64,000 bases of DNA, from contig NC_018721.1 of the NCBI RefSeq assembly GCF_000153485.2, forward strand, positions 2,170,001 through 2,234,000. Reading direction: 5' to 3'. This stretch comes from Psychroflexus torquis ATCC 700755. GTDB lineage: Bacteria > Bacteroidota > Bacteroidia > Flavobacteriales > Flavobacteriaceae. A program made the translations under genes and the position numbers. The notes under the pieces were generated by a model. The model was not told the origin of the DNA, searched no databases, and saw only the letters and a program-made list of their open reading frames with translations. Shown in pieces: positions 19,094 to 27,316 of this stretch (within the stretch, counting starts at the first letter, position 1; each line of letters starts with the position of its first letter).

Positions 19094-19146
19094 AAAAAAC
19101 CCTGTAATTTTTGCAAGGGATAAATTTTAAATTCAGGGATTTTTTA
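19094..19146. terminator. Hairpin terminator abutting the hydrolase start codon
   Basis: On the minus strand CCCTGAATTT pairs with AAATTACAGGG (one bulge) and is followed by TTTTTT and then the ATG. In the plus direction the same arms are followed by ATTTTTT. It would terminate the T9SS cargo gene's transcript right where the hydrolase begins, which could also act as an attenuator. Confidence 0.6.
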
Positions 19147-19152
19147 AACGTG

Positions 19153-20073
19153 CTATTTTTTGACGAATTTATGAATCATACTATTTTTACCCGTGTCAAG
19201 TTTAATAAAGTAAATACCAGGACTTAAATGAGAAACATCAATCTGATTTGAATTAGTAAGCGAAGTAGTCATCACTCTTTTCCCTTGGGTGTTAAACAAT
19301 TCAATATGATTAACTATGTTTCCATGAGTATCAATATTTAATTTATCAAACGTTGGATTTGGATAAATTGTATATTGGTTCTCATCAAAAGTTTCGTTGC
19401 TTAAATTTTGAATGTCTACCAACTCACAAGTTACCCAATCATTGCTTGTGTCCTCAATATCTAAATCCCAAATTTCATCAATCCTAAACACCTGATCTCC
19501 ATCTTTTTCAACACATACTGTAAAATATGTAAAAAAATAATCAAATCCCTCAGGAAGAGGAACTTGTTCATTGAACATCATTGGTAATACCCCTTCTTTG
19601 AAAAATATTTCATCTTGCCAAGAAGTTTCAAAATATATAATTTTATAATTGCCATCATAGACTATGTCACTAACAGTAACAGTGTTATCATCGCCTTCAA
19701 AAAAAGTTGAAAAAATCTCAGTAGTGTCTCCAATTTCTAGTGATAAATCTGCTATTAAATGTTCCTCAGCATCAATTGTCGGCCGATACCATAACTTACC
19801 TTCTTCCAGATTCTCCCTATAATAAGAAGAAATGGGGGGTTCCGTTTGATTATACTTAAAATGATCTGCTTTTTTCAAAATTTCACCATCTGCTGAAACA
19901 ACTTCTGTTGTGATAGAAAGAGAATCTAAAAATCGGGAGCATCCACAAAGCGTGCCGGGATTATGAAGATATATAACATGTGTCTCTTCTTCGCCAAAAA
20001 AAGATAGATAATTTTGAGCGTTTACTGAAACCACAAATAGGAGAAAAAAGTTTAACAGGAATAAATTTTTCAT
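19153..20073 (-). CDS. Secreted protein with type IX secretion sorting domain
   Basis: A 306-residue protein. A signal peptide (about 1-19, ending SVNAQN) directs Sec export. The last 75 residues (YTIYPNPTFDKLNID ... GIYFIKLDTG ... MIHKFVKK) are a type A T9SS C-terminal sorting domain, so the protein is moved across the outer membrane and anchored or released. The middle, about 20-225, with CGCSRFLDSL, is an unrecognised beta-rich cargo domain. It stands between the hydrolase and pepP genes on the same strand. Confidence 0.85.
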   Translation of the reverse strand: MKNLFLLNFFLLFVVSVNAQNYLSFFGEEETHVIYLHNPGTLCGCSRFLDSLSITTEVVSADGEILKKADHFKYNQTEPPISSYYRENLEEGKLWYRPTIDAEEHLIADLSLEIGDTTEIFSTFFEGDDNTVTVSDIVYDGNYKIIYFETSWQDEIFFKEGVLPMMFNEQVPLPEGFDYFFTYFTVCVEKDGDQVFRIDEIWDLDIEDTSNDWVTCELVDIQNLSNETFDENQYTIYPNPTFDKLNIDTHGNIVNHIELFNTQGKRVMTTSLTNSNQIDVSHLSPGIYFIKLDTGKNSMIHKFVKK

Positions 20074-20162
20074 AATTAGTCTTTTAAAATCACAATAAAG
20101 TTAAGATATTTTTATCTAATATGTTAATATATTGATAGTTAAAAACTTATTCCCATTTCTTC

Positions 20163-21455
20163 TTAAGAATTCATCAAATCCTCTATCTCTTCAATTTCAA
20201 TAGGAATATTAGCCATCAAATTTTTGGGAGCCCCATTTTGTTGTATAACTACATCGTCTTCTAGGCGAATACCCATATTTTCCTCTGGCAGATAAATTCC
20301 TGGTTCCACAGTGAAAACTTGGTTGGCTTTCATCGGCTCGTTAAGTAGACCATAATCATGTGTGTCTAGTCCAATATTATGAGACGTCCCGTGCATAAAG
20401 TATTTTTTATAGGCAGGCCAATCTGGGTTTTCATTTTGAACATCTGCCTTATCTAGCAGCCCAAGATCTAGCAACTCGGAGGTCATTAATTTCCCCACCT
20501 CAACGTGATAATCTTTCCAAATAGTACCAGGAACCAATAGATTGGTGGCTTCTTTTTTGACTTTATTTACCGCATTATAAATTTGCTTTTGTCTATCACT
20601 AAACTTTCCAGATACAGGAATAGTACGAGTCATATCACTCGCATAATTCGCATACTCTGCCCCAACATCTATCAAAATTAAATCACCAGTCTTCAACTGT
20701 TCTTTATTTTCTATGTAATGAAGTACGGTTGCGTTTTTCCCTCCTGCGATAATAGGTGTATAGGAAAAGCCTCGAGATTTATTCATCAAAAATTCATGCA
20801 TAAACTCAGCCTCCAACTCATACTCCCATTGGCCAGGTTTGGTATAATTTAAAATTCTTCTGAAACCTTTTTCAGTAATAGTGCAAGCTTTTTGCATCAC
20901 TTCTAGTTCTAAAGGATGCTTGATAGAGCGTAAGCGTTGTAAAATAGGATTGCTTTTGGCCACTTGATGGGCGGGGTAGTTTTCTTTTAACCACTTATTA
21001 AATCGATCTTCACGAGTTTGAGTGGCATGATCTGCTCGATAGTGCTCGTTGGTATTCATATATACTAAGCCGCATTGGGTCATCAATTCATTAAAAACTT
21101 TAGGGAAGTCTTTTAACCAATAGACCGTTTTTATCCCTGTGTTTTGAAGCGCTTTTTCTTCATTGAGTTTTTCTCCTTCCCAAACCGCTATATGCGGATT
21201 GGTCTCTGTCAGAAATAAAACTTCTCTGTGTTTAGGATTCGGAGCATCAGGAAATAACACCAAAATACTTTCCTCTTGGTCTACACCACTGAGGTAGTAA
21301 ATATTTCGATCTTGTTGAAAAGGAATGGTACTATCTGCACCAATTGGATATGTATCGTTAGAATTGAATACTGCCAAGCTGTTAGGCAGCATCTGACTCA
21401 TGAAATTATTTCTATTCTGAATGAACAAGTCAGATTTTATAGGTTCGTATCTCAT
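20163..21455 (-). CDS. pepP: Aminopeptidase P (Xaa-Pro, M24B)
   Basis: A 430-residue dinuclear metallopeptidase that removes N-terminal residues before proline. The N-terminal domain (1 to about 165) is followed by the pita-bread domain with metal ligands in DVGAEYANYASDMTRT (two Asp), HGTSHNIGLDTHD (His), TVEPGIYLP (Glu) and GIRLEDDV (Glu). I choose the ATG at 21455 (MRYEPIKSD): an in-frame TTG at 21473 is part of the -7 box TACCTTTG and would precede or coincide with the transcription start. Confidence 0.93.
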   Translation of the reverse strand: MRYEPIKSDLFIQNRNNFMSQMLPNSLAVFNSNDTYPIGADSTIPFQQDRNIYYLSGVDQEESILVLFPDAPNPKHREVLFLTETNPHIAVWEGEKLNEEKALQNTGIKTVYWLKDFPKVFNELMTQCGLVYMNTNEHYRADHATQTREDRFNKWLKENYPAHQVAKSNPILQRLRSIKHPLELEVMQKACTITEKGFRRILNYTKPGQWEYELEAEFMHEFLMNKSRGFSYTPIIAGGKNATVLHYIENKEQLKTGDLILIDVGAEYANYASDMTRTIPVSGKFSDRQKQIYNAVNKVKKEATNLLVPGTIWKDYHVEVGKLMTSELLDLGLLDKADVQNENPDWPAYKKYFMHGTSHNIGLDTHDYGLLNEPMKANQVFTVEPGIYLPEENMGIRLEDDVVIQQNGAPKNLMANIPIEIEEIEDLMNS

Positions 21456-21470
21456 AATCTTAATTTTTTC

Positions 21471-21478
21471 CAAAGGTA
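21471..21478 (-). promoter_or_regulatory. -7 box of pepP
   Basis: Minus-strand TACCTTTG (21478-21471), an exact TAnnTTTG match, 15 bases before the ATG at 21455. It decides the start by making the upstream TTG part of the promoter. Confidence 0.6.
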
Positions 21479-21632
21479 AGAAATGGAAGGTGAAAATTGT
21501 ATTTGTTAGGTTTTAAGTGATAACTAAAGGTTCTCAAGACCCAAATTGGGTGATAAAACTCAAAGGTTTTCGTGAAATCAATTCAATAGGCTTTAAAACT
21601 ATTCTAAATTATGTCTAAACAACTGGCTTTAT

Positions 21633-21663
21633 TTGCTTGAGAGGTCTAGGTGGTGTATTTTTG
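21633..21663 (+). promoter_or_regulatory. Promoter of sdhCAB
   Basis: TTG at 21633-21635, 20 bases, then TATTTTTG at 21656-21663. Both elements and the spacing fit the flavobacterial consensus; the ATG of sdhC is 22 bases further. Confidence 0.7.
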
Positions 21664-21685
21664 TGTTATAATTAAATAAAGACTT

Positions 21686-22351
21686 ATGGCTGGAATAAGC
21701 AAAACATCAATAGCAAGGAAGTTTGCTATGGCTCTATCAGGACTTTTTTTAGTCCTTTTTTTAGCTCAACATTTTACAATAAATTTTACATCGGTAGTAA
21801 GTCCGTCGACTTTTAACGAAATATCCCATTTTATGGGGACTAATTTTGTGGTCCAGGCGATTTTACAACCTATTTTAATTTTGGGAGTTGTATTTCACTT
21901 TATCATGGGATTTGTCTTGGATATTAGAAATAGAAAAGCAAGGTCTGTGAGTTATGCTAAATTTAACGGTGCTTCCAATTCTTCTTGGATGTCTAGAAAC
22001 ATGATTATTTCTGGCAGTGTAGTATTACTATTTTTAGGCTTACACTTTTACGATTTCTGGATTCCAGAATTGGTTCACAAATACGTTGAGAGCCATCCTG
22101 ATGATCCAACACGTTACTACCAGGAAACCGTGGCGAAATTTACTGGAGATCCAATACGAACAGGTTTGTATGTATTATCATTTTCTTTTTTAATGCTTCA
22201 CTTACTTCATGGCTTCGCCTCTTCATTCCAATCTGTTGGTTTCAACAACATGTATTCAAGAGCGCTAAAAGTCTTTACAAAAGCTTTTGCAATTGTTATC
22301 CCAATGGGATTCGTTTTTATTGCGATATTTCACTACTTTAATAACTTATAA
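21686..22351 (+). CDS. sdhC: Succinate dehydrogenase cytochrome b subunit
   Basis: A 221-residue integral membrane protein with five hydrophobic helices (about 13-32, 58-78, 108-125, 155-178, 195-218). Histidines in [22 protein letters not shown] and LHLLHGF are the expected axial ligands for two haems, as in the di-haem cytochrome b558 of menaquinone-type complex II (Bacillus/Bacteroidota). It anchors SdhA and SdhB and passes electrons to menaquinone. First gene of sdhCAB, 11 bases before sdhA. Confidence 0.95.
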   Translation: MAGISKTSIARKFAMALSGLFLVLFLAQHFTINFTSVVSPSTFNEISHFMGTNFVVQAILQPILILGVVFHFIMGFVLDIRNRKARSVSYAKFNGASNSSWMSRNMIISGSVVLLFLGLHFYDFWIPELVHKYVESHPDDPTRYYQETVAKFTGDPIRTGLYVLSFSFLMLHLLHGFASSFQSVGFNNMYSRALKVFTKAFAIVIPMGFVFIAIFHYFNNL

Positions 22352-22362
22352 GCGAAAGGATT

Positions 22363-24366
22363 ATGACAGTTTTAGATTCAAAAGTACCAGAAGGACCCAT
22401 TGAGAAAAAATGGACCAAGCATAAAAATGAAATCAACCTTGTTAATCCTGCCAACAAACGTAATATTGACATTATTGTCGTTGGAACTGGGTTAGCTGGA
22501 GGTAGTTGTGCAGCAACTTTAGCAGAACTTGGATATAATGTAAAAACATTTTGTTTTCAAGATTCGCCTAGACGTGCTCACTCTATTGCAGCTCAAGGTG
22601 GAATTAACGCCTCAAAAAATTACCAAGGTGATGGAGATTCCGACTACAGATTATTTTATGACACTGTAAAAGGTGGCGATTATAGATCTCGAGAAGGGAA
22701 TGTCTACCGACTCGCCGAAGTATCTAGTAATATTATTGACCAATGTGTGGCACAAGGTGTTCCTTTCGCAAGAGAATATGGTGGTTTGCTAGATAACAGA
22801 TCATTTGGAGGAGTATTGGTATCACGAACTTTTTATGCCAAAGGTCAAACAGGTCAGCAGCTTTTACTTGGAGCTTATTCAGCAATGAATAGACAAATAA
22901 ACAGAGGTAAAATTCAATCTTTCACTAGACATGAGATGATGGATTTGGTTTTAGTTGATGGAAAAGCAAGAGGAATTATCGCTAGAGATTTGGTATCTGG
23001 AGAAATTGAAAGACATTCTGCGCATGCCGTGGTCTTAGCCTCTGGTGGTTATGGAAATGTGTTCTATTTATCTACCAATGCTATGGGTAGTAATGTAATG
23101 GCTGCTTGGAGAGCTCACAAAAAAGGAGCCTTTTTTGCAAATCCATGCTTTACACAAATTCACCCTACCTGTATTCCTGTTTCAGGAGATTTACAGTCAA
23201 AATTAACCTTGATGTCTGAGTCGTTAAGAAACGACGGACGTATTTGGGTTCCTAAACATAGTAAAGATGCTGAAGCTATCCGAGAGGGTAAGTTAAAGCC
23301 AACTGAACTAAGTGAAGAAGATAGAGATTATTATTTAGAGAGAAGATATCCAGCTTTTGGAAATCTAGTTCCACGTGATGTTGCTTCTAGAGCAGCAAAA
23401 GAACGTTGTGATGAAGGCTATGGTGTAAACAAAACAGGACAAGCGGTTTATTTGGACTTTAAAGCTGCCATTGAACGTTATGGTAAAGAAAAAGCCTTCA
23501 TATCTGGACACAAAAACCCAGGTAAAGAAGAAATTATAAAATTGGGTGAAGAAGTTATTGAGTCTAAGTATGGTAATCTATTTGAGATGTATGAGAAAAT
23601 TACGGATCAAAACCCATACAAAACTCCAATGATGATTTTCCCTGCGGTTCACTATACAATGGGTGGTCTTTGGGTAGATTATAACTTAATGACAACTATC
23701 CCTGGATGTTATGCTACTGGAGAAGCTAATTTCTCTGATCACGGAGCAAACAGATTAGGAGCTTCTGCCCTTATGCAAGGTTTAGCAGATGGCTATTTTG
23801 TCTTGCCTTATACTATTGGTGATTACTTATCAGATGATATTAGAACTGGCAGCATTTCTACAGATACTGAAGAGTTTGAGAAAGCAGAAAAAGAGGTGAA
23901 GGAAAGAGTTCAAAAACTTTTTGATGCCAAAGGCAAGAATCCTGTTGACTATTACCACAAGAAATTAGGGAAAATTATGTGGGACAAATGTGGAATGTCT
24001 CGAAACATAAAGGATCTTAAAGAAGCCCTAGAGGAAATTAAAGAACTAAGAGATGACTTCTGGGCCAATGTAAGAGTAACAGGTAAAGAAGGGACTAAAA
24101 ATTCTGAATTAGAGAAAGCAGGACGAGTTGCAGATTTCCTTGAACTTGGAGAACTTTTCGCTAAAGATGCTTTAGAAAGAAATGAATCTTGTGGGGGTCA
24201 CTTTAGAGAAGAATATCAAACTGAAGATGGTGAGGCTTTAAGAGATGATGAAAATTATCGATTTGTTTCAGCGTGGGAATATGTTGGTAACCCTAGAGAT
24301 GCGAAACTTCACAAAGAAGAATTGATTTTTGAGAATATTGAATTAAAAACAAGAAGCTATAAATAA
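22363..24366 (+). CDS. sdhA: Succinate dehydrogenase flavoprotein subunit
   Basis: A 667-residue flavoprotein that oxidises succinate to fumarate. The FAD-binding [18 protein letters not shown] (about 42-59) is followed by the [18 protein letters not shown] block with the histidine that covalently holds FAD. Active-site segments are [29 protein letters not shown] and [19 protein letters not shown]. The C-terminal helical domain ends with the variable tail. Seven bases separate it from sdhB. Length and order fit Bacteroidota complex II. Confidence 0.97.
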   Translation: MTVLDSKVPEGPIEKKWTKHKNEINLVNPANKRNIDIIVVGTGLAGGSCAATLAELGYNVKTFCFQDSPRRAHSIAAQGGINASKNYQGDGDSDYRLFYDTVKGGDYRSREGNVYRLAEVSSNIIDQCVAQGVPFAREYGGLLDNRSFGGVLVSRTFYAKGQTGQQLLLGAYSAMNRQINRGKIQSFTRHEMMDLVLVDGKARGIIARDLVSGEIERHSAHAVVLASGGYGNVFYLSTNAMGSNVMAAWRAHKKGAFFANPCFTQIHPTCIPVSGDLQSKLTLMSESLRNDGRIWVPKHSKDAEAIREGKLKPTELSEEDRDYYLERRYPAFGNLVPRDVASRAAKERCDEGYGVNKTGQAVYLDFKAAIERYGKEKAFISGHKNPGKEEIIKLGEEVIESKYGNLFEMYEKITDQNPYKTPMMIFPAVHYTMGGLWVDYNLMTTIPGCYATGEANFSDHGANRLGASALMQGLADGYFVLPYTIGDYLSDDIRTGSISTDTEEFEKAEKEVKERVQKLFDAKGKNPVDYYHKKLGKIMWDKCGMSRNIKDLKEALEEIKELRDDFWANVRVTGKEGTKNSELEKAGRVADFLELGELFAKDALERNESCGGHFREEYQTEDGEALRDDENYRFVSAWEYVGNPRDAKLHKEELIFENIELKTRSYK

Positions 24367-24373
24367 TTGAATT

Positions 24374-25120
24374 ATGAAGCTTAATTTGAAAATATGGCGT
24401 CAAGAAGATGCCAAAGATAAAGGAGGATTTCAAAATTATAAAGTAGATGGTATCGATGGAGATATGTCTTTCCTAGAAATGCTAGATGTTTTAAATAATA
24501 CTCTAGTAGAGGAAGGGGTAGACCCCGTTGAATTTGACCATGACTGTAGAGAGGGAATCTGTGGATCGTGTTCGCTCCAAATTAATGGAGAACCTCATGG
24601 ACCCGATAGACGTGTCACTACATGTCAACTCCACATGAGAAAGTTTAAGGATGGAGATGATATCGTTATAGAGCCGTTTAGAGCTACTGCATTTCCTGTT
24701 ATCAAAGATTTAGTTATTGATAGATCCGCTTTTGATAGAATCCAACATGCTGGGGGTTATATATCAGTCAACACGTCCGGTAATACTCAGGATGCCAACA
24801 GTATTCCTATAGAAAAAGATAATGCAGACGATTCGTTTTATGCGGCGACTTGTATTGGTTGTGGTGCATGTGTGGCCGCTTGTAAAAACGCGAGTGCGAT
24901 GTTATTTACCGCAGCAAAAGTCTCACAGTTTGCTTTATTACCTCAAGGGGAAGTAGAAGCTCACGAACGTGTACTCAGCATGGTAGACCAAATGGATAAA
25001 GAGGGATTTGGTAACTGTACCAACACAGGAGCCTGCGAAATAGAATGTCCTAAAGGGATTTCACTTGAGAATATTGCTAGATTGAATAGAGAGTATCTAG
25101 GAGCTAGTTTCTCTGGATAA
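24374..25120 (+). CDS. sdhB: Succinate dehydrogenase iron-sulfur subunit
   Basis: A 248-residue electron-transfer subunit. The [2Fe-2S] site is [12 protein letters not shown] with a later CQLHM; the [4Fe-4S] and [3Fe-4S] sites use [13 protein letters not shown] and [14 protein letters not shown]. It connects SdhA's FAD to the membrane subunit SdhC. Last gene of the operon, followed by a strong terminator at 25152. Confidence 0.97.
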   Translation: MKLNLKIWRQEDAKDKGGFQNYKVDGIDGDMSFLEMLDVLNNTLVEEGVDPVEFDHDCREGICGSCSLQINGEPHGPDRRVTTCQLHMRKFKDGDDIVIEPFRATAFPVIKDLVIDRSAFDRIQHAGGYISVNTSGNTQDANSIPIEKDNADDSFYAATCIGCGACVAACKNASAMLFTAAKVSQFALLPQGEVEAHERVLSMVDQMDKEGFGNCTNTGACEIECPKGISLENIARLNREYLGASFSG

Positions 25121-25151
25121 CTTCTATTTAAAATAAGGTATACTCATTAAG

Positions 25152-25190
25152 CTAAAAAAGCAGGAATTCTAAAAGTTCCTGCTTTTTTAG
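25152..25190. terminator. Terminator after sdhB
   Basis: Stem CTAAAAAAGCAGGAA / TTCCTGCTTTTTTAG (25152-25166 with 25176-25190) with a 9-base loop; A- and T-runs on both sides make it bidirectional. Confidence 0.92.
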
Positions 25191-25381
25191 TGATCAAAGA
25201 ATTCTATTTAATTAAGTTTTCTAAAACCCTAAATTACATAACTCTCCTATGAATTTCCTGAATTTGAATTTGAAATTGAATATTAATTTGAAAACAATTA
25301 ATATCTGTCTCGTTTTATGATACAGGTACTTTAGTTCCAAATGAAAAAAAATTTAAGTACAAGTTACTTTAGCTCTAGTAA

Positions 25382-25853
25382 TACCAAATTATATTTATAA
25401 TGCCGTATGAATAAATTGAATTATACTACGACATAGCTCAGCACAAGTTTTTTGATTGATTGAAGTCATAAATAATGGCTAAGTTCTAATTAGCATATTG
25501 AATAGTTGCTGTTTGTTCTCTTTGTATTTGCTATTTGAGACAAAGGCAATGTCTGTGACTGTTGCCGTTTTAGGGGTTGGGTTCGTAATCTTTTTAAATA
25601 CCAAGAAACAATTCAAGTAGTTCTGTAATTATTTTGTATCTATACTATTAGTAAATCCCTGTAATCTGAAGGTCTCCTATCTATATAATTTTACATAAAC
25701 AGGGGGCCTATTTATTTTAGAACACAGCTAAAATAATTAGTATAGCCTTAGTTAAGGTAATTATTTTTGATGAAAAGCACGAAAAAAAAGCCTGTGCCGA
25801 ATTCATATCGGTAAAACGATTTATTGCGACATGATAGGTCTAAATAGGTCTAA
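25382..25853. mobile_element. Degenerate element related to the 46-kb short element
   Basis: The left part (25382-25480, beginning TACCAAATTATATTTATAAT) and the right part (about 25738-25840, containing TAGCCTTAGTTA and TTTATTGCGACAT) match the two halves of the 46053-46235 element in order. About 260 extra bases lie between them. On the minus strand near the left end a frame ending ...NQKTCAELCRSIIQFIHTAL before a stop is shared with the 46-kb copy, possibly the C-terminus of a decayed transposase. The IS630-type element begins 2 bases after its right end. No intact gene between 25191 and 25855. Confidence 0.65.
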
Positions 25854-25860
25854 TACCAAT

Positions 25861-26446
25861 TTAGTTATTAAATGCCGTATTAAAAGCTTTTAGAAAATGG
25901 TGATTTCCTGTTATAGATTTAATGGTTTCAGGTTTCATTTCGCAGACCATTTCGCTTAGCCATTGTTTTAAACTTTTCATCGATTCGAATCTTTGATTCT
26001 TAAATCGATTTTTAATGTATTGCCATACTTGTTCGCATGGGTTTAGTTCAGGATTGTATGGGGGTATTCTTAAAAGAACTATATTTTGTGGCACCTCTAT
26101 ATTTTTTGTAGAATGAAATCCTGCATTATCAATCACTACAATTTTATATTCCTTTGGATTATGTGTTGAAAATTCTCGCAGATAGGCTTGAAATATGTTA
26201 GTACTTACACCATTTATTTCCCAAACAAAAGAGTCTCCGTTTATTGGGGAGTAACTACCGTATAGATAGGTCGTTTTATAAATATGTTGATAGGTCACTA
26301 TTGGCTTTACACCGCTAGCGGTTATGTATTTTCCAAGATGATTCATCATTCCAAATCGAGCTTCATCTTGAAAGTATAAATTAACAGAGTCGTAACTATC
26401 TTTATTAAGACTAATTCTAATGTTATCTAGCGTATTAGGGAGTTTT
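25861..26446 (-). CDS. IS630 transposase, DDE catalytic part (second phase)
   Basis: An open phase from about 26446 reading KLPNTLDNIRISLNKDSY, with an internal ATG at 26349. The DDE triad is visible: Asp in YFQDEARFG (codon 26367-26365), Asp in IVVIDNAGFHS, Glu in NPCEQVWQYIKNR. The stop at 25861 lies inside the left terminal repeat. Because the first Asp lies upstream of the only ATG, this part alone would be inactive; it needs a +1 (or -2) shift from the first frame, either programmed or reflecting a one-base lesion. Confidence 0.8.
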
Positions 26447-26929
26447 TAAAAAAGCTTTTTCAGCCTCTACATCTTTTTTGTAGTGAGATTTCCTAGGAGT
26501 CTTGGGTTTTGTTTTAAAATGTTGAATCAAATACTCACGGATCCGTTGGTACTTAACAACTACGCCATACTCTTGTTCTACCCAATTTTGAGCATCCCAG
26601 TATCCCAAAAAAGGATTATTTGGGTCATGTACTCTTTGGGATAAACCCTTATGTATTTGTGGTGTAATAATTTTAGACGTTTTATTTTTAGGCTTATCAG
26701 TTAACATCATCTCAACCCCACCAGCATTGTAGTTCACAATCCACCTTTCTAGGGTTCTGATATGAATCCCTAAAAAATCAGCTAATTCTTGTCGGGTTTC
26801 AAATTTGCCAGACTTAATGGCTAGCAAACTCTTTAAACGTTTTTCTGCTTTTAAGGTTTTCTGTTTTAACAAGAGTTTCTTTAGCTCCGAATCTGATTCC
26901 TTGATCTCTAAAATTGCTTTTCTTCCCAT
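26435..26929 (-). CDS. IS630 transposase, N-terminal helix-turn-helix part
   Basis: A 164-residue frame starting MGRKAILEI. ETRQELADFLGIHIRTLERWIVNY (about 55-78) is the helix-turn-helix, followed by the PNNPFLGYWDAQNW and YQRIREYLI winged-helix-like blocks that bind the terminal repeats. It ends ...KAFLKTP and a TAA at 26437-26435. The catalytic part continues in the +1 phase across a T6/A5 run (26453-26443). Together the two parts give about 355 residues, normal for IS630. Confidence 0.88.
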   Translation of the reverse strand: MGRKAILEIKESDSELKKLLLKQKTLKAEKRLKSLLAIKSGKFETRQELADFLGIHIRTLERWIVNYNAGGVEMMLTDKPKNKTSKIITPQIHKGLSQRVHDPNNPFLGYWDAQNWVEQEYGVVVKYQRIREYLIQHFKTKPKTPRKSHYKKDVEAEKAFLKTP

Positions 26930-26973
26930 TCATAAATATACGAAAAATATACGGCAATACAAAACTTATTTGG

Positions 26974-27316
26974 TATAAGTAGTTTACCTGAATTTGTTAG
27001 TTTTTAGATTCAACTGATACTAATAACGAGTAGAAAATAATTGAGTATTTTTTGGAAAAGATTCGATAGTGCCTTAAAAAATGAAACAGTTTCATTTGGT
27101 AAAGATTGGAATCTATTATTTGCTAAAATTTAGAGAAATTTTTTTATTGCTAAAGATTTTTATTATATTTAATACCGTTATTTAGCTTATTAGTTTTATA
27201 ATTTATTTTGAAGCCAACTGATAACCTTGTTCTAGATAGTTATCGGATACTAGTAAATTTGATTAATGAATAATTTACTTGGTATAAATAGGGAGTTTAT
27301 TTAAAAAACAATCTTT
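26974..27316. other. AT-rich gap with no recognisable gene
   Basis: Nothing coding is seen. Near its right end ACTTGGTATAAATAG (about 27279-27293) resembles the TTGGTATAAGTAG junction at the right end of the IS, so part of the gap may be old element debris. The promoter of the following plug-domain gene must lie here but no clear TAnnTTTG was found. Confidence 0.4.

Larger units (their letters stand above)
25856..26973 (-). mobile_element. IS630-family insertion sequence
   Basis: A 1118-base element bounded by CCAA ... TTGG, each next to TA (25854-25855 and 26974-26975), consistent with the TA target duplication of IS630/Tc1 elements. The imperfect terminal inverted repeats extend about 30 bases and share TACCAA and TGCCGTAT blocks. 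It holds a two-phase transposase on the minus strand; both DDE carboxylates of the second phase and the first Asp are present. It is inserted next to the right end of an older element that has similar ends. Confidence 0.85.

Noticed and set aside
25121..25381. tRNA gene or small RNA after sdhB
   Set aside because: Apart from the terminator, no cloverleaf or conserved structure was seen.
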